From NCBI RefSeq assembly GCF_902686445.1, contig NC_062220.1, positions 91,760,143 to 91,824,142 on the forward strand: DNA of 64,000 nt. The letters are read 5' to 3'. Below are positions 58,243-64,000 of this stretch, piece after piece (positions within the stretch are counted from its first letter, which is position 1; every line of letters starts with the position of its first letter). The notes under the pieces were generated by a model. That model ran no database searches and was not told the origin of the DNA. It saw only the letters and a program-made list of their open reading frames with translations. The position numbers and the translations under genes are program-made. This DNA is from Sciurus carolinensis (Eukaryota; Chordata; Mammalia; Rodentia; Sciuridae).

Positions 58243-59060
58243 TTGTTGAAGAGGCTATCTTTTCTCCATTGCATATTTTTGGCCCCTTTGTCTAGTATGA
58301 GAAAATTGTATTTATTTGGGTTTGTGTCCGTGTCCTCTATTCTGTACCACTGATCTACCTGTCTATTTTGGTACCAATACCATGTCGTTTTTGTTACTGT
58401 TGCTTTGTAGTACAGTTGAAGTTCAGGTATTGCAATACCCCCTGCTTCATTTTTCCTGCGAAGGATTGCTTTAGCAATTCTGGGTTTCTTATTCTTCCAG
58501 ATGAATTTCATGATTGCTTGTTCTACTTCTGTAAGGTACATCGTTGGGATTTTAATTGGAATTGCATTGAATCTGTATAGCACTTTTGGTAGTATGGCCA
58601 TTTTGACAATATTAATTCTTCCTATCCAAGAACATGGGAGATCTTTCCATCTTCTAAGGTGTTCTTTAATTTCTTTCTTTAGTGTTCTGTAGTTCTCATC
58701 GTAGAGGTCTTTCACCTCTTTTGTGAGATTGATTCCCACGTATTTTATTTTTTTCAAGGCTATTGTGAATGGGGTAGTTTTCCTAATTTCTCTTTCTGAA
58801 GATTCATCACTTATGTATAAAAATGCATTGGATTTATGAGCATTGAACCTGTAACCTGCTACTTTACTGAATTCACTTATGAGTTCTAAGAGTTTTCTGG
58901 TGGAATTTCCAGGTTCCTCTAAGTATATAATCATATCATCAGCAAATAGGGATAGTTTGAGTTCTTCTTTTCCTATTCTTATCCCTTTAATTTCTTTGGT
59001 CTGTCTAATTGCTCTGGCTAGAGTTTCAAGGATGATATTGAATAGGAGTGGTGAGAGAGG
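58197..59060 (-). pseudogene. L1 ORF2 fragment with FADD active site
   Basis: In the same frame as the 5' ORF2 segment, after a TGA. The first residues after the stop (PLSPLLFN) and the catalytic FADD precede the first ATG of this piece at 58934. It then follows ORF2 to the frameshift near 58210. Confidence 0.9.
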
Positions 59061-60020
59061 TCATCCCTGCCTTGTTCCAGATTTTAGGGGAAATGCTTTC
59101 AGTTTTTCACCATTGAGAATGATATTAGCCATGGGCTTAGCATAGATGACCTTTACAATGTTAAGGAACGTTCCCACTATCCCTATTTTTTCTAGTGTTT
59201 TGAGCATGAAGGGGTGCTGTATTTTATTAAATGCTTTTTCTGCATCTATTGAAATAATCATGTGATTCTTGACTTTAAGTCTATTGATATGGTGAATTAC
59301 ATTTATTGATTTCCTGATGTTGAACCAACCTTGCATCCCTGGGATGAAACCCACTTGATCATGGTGCACTATCTTTTTAATATGTTTTTGTATGTGATTT
59401 GCTAAAATTTTGTTGAGAATTTTTGCGTCGATGTTCATTAAGGATATTGGTCTGAAATTTTCTTTCCTCGATGTGTCTCTGTCTGGTTTAGGTATCAGGG
59501 TGCTATTGGCTTTGTAGAATGAGTTTGGGAGGGTTCCCTCCTCTTCTATTTCATGGAATACTTTGAGAAGTATTGGAATGAGCTCTTCTTTAAAGGTTTT
59601 GTAGAACTCGGCTGAGAACCCATCAGGTCCTGGACTTTTCTTTGTTGGTAGACTTTTGATGACTTCTTCTATTTCATTACTTGAAATTGGTCTGTTTAAA
59701 TTGTGTATGCCATCCTCGTTTAGTTTAGGCAATTCATAGGTCTCTAGAAACTTGTTGATATCTTCGAAATTTTCTATTTTGTTGGAGTATAGATTTTCAA
59801 AATAGCTTCTAATTATGTTTTGTATTTCAATCGTGTCTGTTGTGATATTTCCTTGTTCATTCCGAATTTTGGTGATTTGGGTTTTCTCTCGTCTTCTCTT
59901 TGTTAGTGTGGCTAAAGGTTTATCAATTTTGTTTATTTTTTCGAAGAACCAACTATTTATTTTGTCAATTTTTTGTGTTGTTTCTTTTGTTTCAATTTCG
60001 TTGATTTCAGCTCTGAGTTT
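59061..60020 (-). pseudogene. L1 ORF2 5' segment: connector and reverse-transcriptase motifs
   Basis: The open frame (it runs on through the ID element and into flank, up to 60140) contains the [30 protein letters not shown] and SIDAEKAFN segments, which are characteristic L1 reverse-transcriptase blocks 0-3 and motif A. It stops at TGA 59061-59063 where the expected codon after GTRQG is TGC (Cys), a single-base nonsense change. The ID-derived N-terminal residues are accidental. Confidence 0.93.
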
Positions 60021-60117
60021 CTTTCTTTTTTTTTTTTTTTTTGCGGTACTGGGGATTGAATTCAGGGCCTGTGCTTGCGAGACAAGCACTCTACCAGCTG
60101 AGCTGTCTCCCCAGCCC
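60021..60117 (-). mobile_element. ID SINE joined to the 5' end of L1 (chimera)
   Basis: On the minus strand a complete ID ('gggctggggagacagctcag', 'gcttgtctcgcaagcacagg', 'ttcaatccccagtaccgc') runs through its A tail directly into ORF2. Its first G follows the outer target-site duplication with no gap. The sequence after its tail (L1) does not repeat its own 5' flank, so it does not look like a separate insertion. Confidence 0.94.
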
Positions 60118-60131
60118 AAAAACCCATTCTT
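60118..60131 (+). repeat. Target-site duplication, right copy (ID-L1 chimera)
   Basis: Exact repeat of 56953-56966. Confidence 0.95.
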
Positions 60132-60280
60132 ATACCCCACTTAGAAGGACATATGATTAAATGGTCTGTTACTACTCATGACTCATCATGACTAGAATTT
60201 TAAAATATTCCTTATCAGTAATGAAATGTGTTTAAAAATTTATTGTTCTTTTTTATGAGTACAGTCTTGCCCCCTTTTGC

Positions 60281-60316
60281 TTTTTTTTTTTTTTTTTTTC
60301 TTTCTTTCTTTCTGTG
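60281..60316 (+). repeat. T/TTTC tract
   Basis: About 20 T, then four TTTC units; no SINE body is attached. Confidence 0.9.
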
Positions 60317-61102
60317 TTTATTGCAGGAATTTCTCAGGGCCTGGTAGACACTGAAAGTGTCCTATAACTTAAAAAAGTGGTACTAACTGGGGCTATGTTC
60401 CAGTAGATTTGGGTGATTTGTTTGTTGTTGAATGTGATTGGAAACAAGTAAGTTCTGTAGAAGCCTAGAAGAAAGAGACAAAATTGTCCTATAATGGAAC
60501 CATTTGATTCTATTCAAATTATATTGTATTTTGTTGCAATATTGTCACTTTCTCCTTTCCAAAAATGAAGTTCTAAAACAAACCAGTTGTGAAATATTGT
60601 TAGCAGATTTGCAAAATGACCTCAGTTGCTGAATGACTAATAAGTCATTCCATGTGGGAATGAAGTGTCACGGGCTCATTGGAGTGTATGTGTGTCGGAG
60701 GGTGAGGATTGAAGATGCCCAAGTTAATAAATGTCATCTTATGATTGGTAAAAAGTAAGTAGGCAAGATGTTGGTTTGGTGTTCTCAGCATGCAGCTGGG
60801 TGACTGTATGCCTTGCAAGTCTGCATTAGTTGGAAGAACAGCAAGAAAGGGTCTGGAGCATCCCCTGAGGGTCATGGAATCAAGGAAGAATTGATCTGGA
60901 AAATGCAGCTCATCACAGACCTCTGCTTTCCTGAGAGAAGAAAATAAGGGCAGAATTAAGGAATAGGTTGCCCAAAGAGAATTGTGAAAGCAATTTAGAG
61001 GTTTATTTGTCAAGATTAACCTAAACTTTCATACAGGAGGGAAGCAGATGATGAGATAGACATCAAATTTCTGAAATTATTTTGTTTTAACTGGATTGTG
61101 CT

Positions 61103-61225
61103 AAAGAATTTTTGCTGGGCTGGGGAGATAGCTCAGTTGGTAGAGTGCTTGCTTTGCAAGCGCAAGGCCCTGGGTTCGATCCCCAGTACCAAAAAAAAAA
61201 AAAAAAAAAAAAAAGAATTTTTGCT
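61103..61225 (+). mobile_element. Young ID SINE with target-site duplication
   Basis: AAAGAATTTTTGCT occurs at 61103-61116 and 61212-61225. The element between reads 'gggctggggagatagctcag', 'gcttgctttgcaagcgcaag' and 'gttcgatccccagtacc' with about 25 A. It keeps two CpGs and looks like the youngest ID here. Confidence 0.97.
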
Positions 61226-61410
61226 AAGGTGTTTAATCAAAGATTAGACACTAAAGGTCTCATTTTTGCCATTTTATATTTGTATAGCTATAAGAAAGCA
61301 CCATGCATCTCAATTCTACACCTAGAAATTGTCCTTCCCTATAGAACTTTGTGCTATAATGATTCTCCATCTCAATCATTTGATAGTATGTTTACATTAT
61401 TGTGGAAGTT

Positions 61411-61600
61411 TGAGGCAGAAAGGTCATGAGTTCAAAGCCAGCCTCAGCAAAAGCGAGGTGCTAAGCAATTCTGTGAGACCCTGTCTCTAAATAAGATACA
61501 AAATAGAGCTGGGGATGTGGTTCAGTGATTGAGAACCCCTGAGTTCAATCCCTGGTACCCACCCCACCAAAAACCAAAAACAAAAACAAAAACAAAAACA
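61411..61600 (+). mobile_element. B1-dID composite SINE, 5'-truncated
   Basis: It starts within B1 ('gttcaaagccagcctcagca', 'gagaccctgtctctaaataa'), then ID-like 'gctggggatgtggttcagtg' to 'ttcaatccctggtaccc' and an AAAAAC tail. Confidence 0.92.
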
Positions 61601-62264
61601 GGAGTGATGGACAGATCTTTCCTTGGAATTTTGAAAATGTGAACCCAATCACATTTTCTTTTACTTTATGAAAGCTATTTAAAAATGGATTTTATATTAT
61701 TATATTCTTAATCCTGACATCATTTCTATGGGGACAATGAGAAGACTCTTATCTTTGACTTAGGAGACACCAGCCATACACATATGAAAGAAAGTGAAAC
61801 ATTTTAAAAGCAACCTAAAAACAAATATTATAGAGATTTGTCATTTCTTTGACCCTGAGTCTCTTCATCTGCAAAATGAGAGGTGGCAATAATGAGAGCC
61901 TAGATCCTGGTTCTCAGTCTTGATGAATTATAATCAATTAGTATGTGTGTGGGTACTTTTAAGAAATATGGATGACTGGGTCTCAGGAGGACTAGGTATA
62001 TTTTAGAAGATTCCTGGGTAATAATTCTAATGTGTTGCTAGAATTGAGAATCTCTAGCCTAGACTAAGATAGTGGTGAATAAATCTGAAAATTTCCAAGA
62101 CTTAGAATCATAACACTTTTGAGCTAGAAGGAGCTGCTTTATTTTGCAAGTTAGGAAACTCAGAAACAAATAAGTTGATTTGGTGACTACATTTACATAG
62201 AGGCATGGAAGCAGAGATATAATTATGGTTATAATTTGAAACATGGATGATGGGTATTATGTTT

Positions 62265-62680
62265 TAGATCCAGAATCCCCCAGTGGTTCATGTGCTGAAG
62301 GCATGGTCACCAATGCAGTAATGTTCAGAGGTGGGGCATTCACCAGTGATTGGATCACAAGGGCTCTGACCTCATCAGTTGAATTAATTCATTGATAACT
62401 AAATGGACTACTGGGAGATGTGATTTGGTTAAAGCAGTGAGTCCTTGGTTCTTGCTCCTTGTCCCTGGCCTTGTCTTCTCTCATCCTGCTTTCTAGCTGT
62501 CATGAACTAATTGATTTTCCTTTGCCATACCCTTCTGCCATGATGTTCTGCTTCACCTTAGGCTCAAAGCAATGGAGACTACTGAACATGGTCTGAAACC
62601 TGAAACGGTGAGCTAAAAATAAATCCTTCTTCCTTTAAGGTGTTTTACACAGGTCACAGTGACACAAAGCTGACTAACAG
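62265..62680 (+). mobile_element. Solo LTR remnant (ERVL/MaLR-like)
   Basis: 'catgtgctgaaggcatggtc', 'gcagtaatgttcagaggtgg', 'tgattggatcacaagggctc', 'ccatgatgttctgcttcacc', a poly(A) signal in 'aaaaataaatccttcttcc' and the end 'cacaaagctgactaacag' follow a mammalian solo LTR. No internal proviral genes are present. The family name is from memory. Confidence 0.7.
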
Positions 62681-63440
62681 AGTGAATTAATTGTAGTAAT
62701 ATTGAAAGAGATGGAAAAGTAGGAAAGGGACCAGATTTATGAGAAAGAAATGTTTATTTCTCACCCTATTGAATTTAAGGTGACTGAGGTACATAGAGGG
62801 AAAGAAATGTGTATCAAAAAGTCTGGAAAGACTCAGAAGTTAATACTGTTCAAAATACTCAGAAGTCACCTGACCACATCTTATTCAAGGATACATATGA
62901 GAGCGTTGGCTAACAATCCTTAGCATAGAGGTAATAGCTAGTGTAGCATTGAATTTTCCAAGAGTTAGTGGAGAGTGAGAAGAACAAAAGTGAGTTTAGG
63001 GATATTCATAATTAGGAAGCAGGAGGAGAGCCCTTGAAGAAAACCAGAGTAATTAGTTCAGTGGCATTGGAACCCAAGGAGTAGCCCATATCATGAAAAC
63101 GACCTGCATGTTTGCAAGACCTGTGCTTCTGTGTCTAGTGGCTATTACCTGACCTTTGAGGAGGCACCTTAGAGTGCTTTCCACTTCACCTCGTTCCTTC
63201 CACAAAATCCAGGCCTCCTCCCAAAGTGTATCTGATCATGTTGGGTGGCTTCAGACCCAGCTCTCTCAGGCTTAAAGTCAGGAATATTCTTGGATTTCTT
63301 CCTGTCACTCTTTTCCCACATTCATTCTTTTTCCCATTATTCATTCTATTTCTGGTATGTTCCTTCTTTCCATTGTTTTTATACTAATTTCCACCAGTTG
63401 CAAAGCTTACTACATAGTCTTTTTAAAAACACTTGTATTA

Positions 63441-63464
63441 GAAATAATAATAATAATAATAATT
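63441..63464 (+). repeat. (AAT)n microsatellite
   Basis: Seven to eight AAT units. Confidence 0.95.
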
Positions 63465-64000
63465 TCTGCTATGTTGGATGCAAAACCATGGTCATTATGT
63501 ACAAAACAAATCACTCATTCTGACCAAGAGAACTCAAAAATACACATCCAGATGGGCCATGGGTAGAATGACCATGATAATATAATTCATCATCTTATCT
63601 AGGATATTTTTTAGGGTGAAAAGGGGTTTTTGTTAAGAATTTTACCAGGACAACAGGAGCTAATATGGACTGTCCTATGCAAACTAGGATGTATGATTAT
63701 ACTAGCTCAGTGGTTCTCAGCTGGGAGAGATTTTACCCTGCACCCCTGCCCTGCTCCTAGCTCCAGACATTTGATAATACTTGGAGACAAGTTTTGGTTT
63801 TGTCATAACTAGGGGAGGAAGGTTGTTTTGGGCATTTAGTGGGTAGGGGCCAGGGATTCTGCATAACTTCCAGGAACTGTGCTAGATTCTAGGGATACTT
63901 CAGTCATGTTCACTGAATTCACAGAACTTATATTGGGGGAGACTGAGATTAAATACATAATTGCACAAATATATCATTCCAACAGTGAAAAACACTCAGA

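Larger units (their letters stand above)
56967..60020 (-). mobile_element. Young 5'-truncated L1, antisense, L1 part of ID-L1 chimera
   Basis: About 3.05 kb on the minus strand, running from ORF2 (upstream of reverse-transcriptase motif A) through the full 3' UTR to poly(A). The 3' UTR (about 56976-57221) has the CCCTAA-variant block (57168-57198) and C-rich tract. Reading on the minus strand, lesions are a TGA at 59061-59063, a one-base loss at about 58205-58215, another at about 57705-57712 and another at about 57550. It lies antisense to BBS9 and can contribute no autonomous activity. Confidence 0.96.
31849..64000 (+). other. BBS9: BBS9 intron (partial)
   Basis: Starts GTAAGT and is not closed in this window. 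Repeats are listed separately. 31849-33639, 33791-38161 and 38916-40259 are repeat-poor. 42423-43468, 45666-46962 (with a tandem 'ttatcaaatatatattgta' pair at about 46597-46640), 47562-50777, 51479-53169, 53485-54399, 55638-56737, 60132-61102, 61601-62264 and 62681-64000 contain no supported gene. Some CpG-retaining stretches, for example 36590-36850 and 52480-52730, look less decayed than their surroundings. Confidence 0.85.

Noticed and set aside
59061..60140. 359-codon minus-strand protein gene beginning outside L1
   Set aside because: The frame simply runs through flank, TSD, ID and L1 ORF2. Only the ORF2 part is meaningful, and it ends at a nonsense codon.
62265..62680. Part of an intact endogenous retrovirus
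   Set aside because: Only one LTR-like unit is present, with no gag, pol or env-like sequence on either side.
1..64000. CRISPR array, operon, insertion sequence or plasmid origin
   Set aside because: Spliceosomal introns, SINEs, LINEs and CpG depletion show a mammalian nuclear genome. No regularly spaced repeats of CRISPR type were seen.
31849..64000. Next BBS9 exon (expected to encode a DLKG...SDDGH-like segment)
   Set aside because: Searched by eye for the expected words after an AG acceptor, for example the GATGATGG at about 46215, but the surrounding codons do not fit.

Overview
This is a window of a mammalian nuclear genome. It is AT-rich and CpG-poor, is almost entirely intronic, and is full of retroposons. 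The SINEs point to a rodent of the squirrel lineage. Alanine-tRNA-derived ID elements are abundant, and many are fused to a 7SL-derived B1 monomer in the composite 'B1-dID' layout. The young L1 copies are all of one family. The species cannot be named from the sequence alone.

Only one gene is supported: BBS9 (PTHB1), a subunit of the BBSome that works in ciliary membrane-protein trafficking. Four consecutive plus-strand coding exons are present at 18334-18508, 26221-26305, 30680-30863 and 31719-31848. They have correct AG/GT borders and matching phases (1, 2, 0, 1 at their starts) and join to an open frame. This corresponds to about residues 148-339 of the human protein, inside its N-terminal beta-propeller. 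The flanking 18.3 kb and 32.2 kb are intron. I did not find the exon before or the exon after.

Layout: 1-18.3 kb is upstream intron with old antisense L1s (about 4-5.3 kb and 10.4-11.5 kb), a young sense L1 (13.2-15.1 kb) and an unidentified antisense processed retrocopy (17.1-17.8 kb). 18.3-31.8 kb holds the exon cluster, with short introns carrying ID, B1-dID, MIR, L2, Tigger-like, MaLR-like LTR and ancient L1 fragments. 31.8-40.2 kb is repeat-poor intron. 40.3-42.4 kb is a U6 snRNA/L1 chimera. 43-56.7 kb is intron with SINEs and an old L1. 57.0-60.1 kb is an antisense ID-SINE/L1 chimera. 60.1-64 kb is intron with a few SINEs and an LTR.

The most notable content is retrotransposition biology. 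Four young L1 insertions have clear target-site duplications, and all four duplications begin AAGA on the element strand. Two of them are 5' chimeras, with full-length U6 or a whole ID SINE joined to 5'-truncated ORF2. A third shows an early poly(A) site plus a probable 3' transduction. The three longer young copies share a telomere-like TTAGGG-variant block next to a G-rich tract in the 3' UTR, which the older copies in the same window lack. No undescribed enzymatic or defence system is visible.
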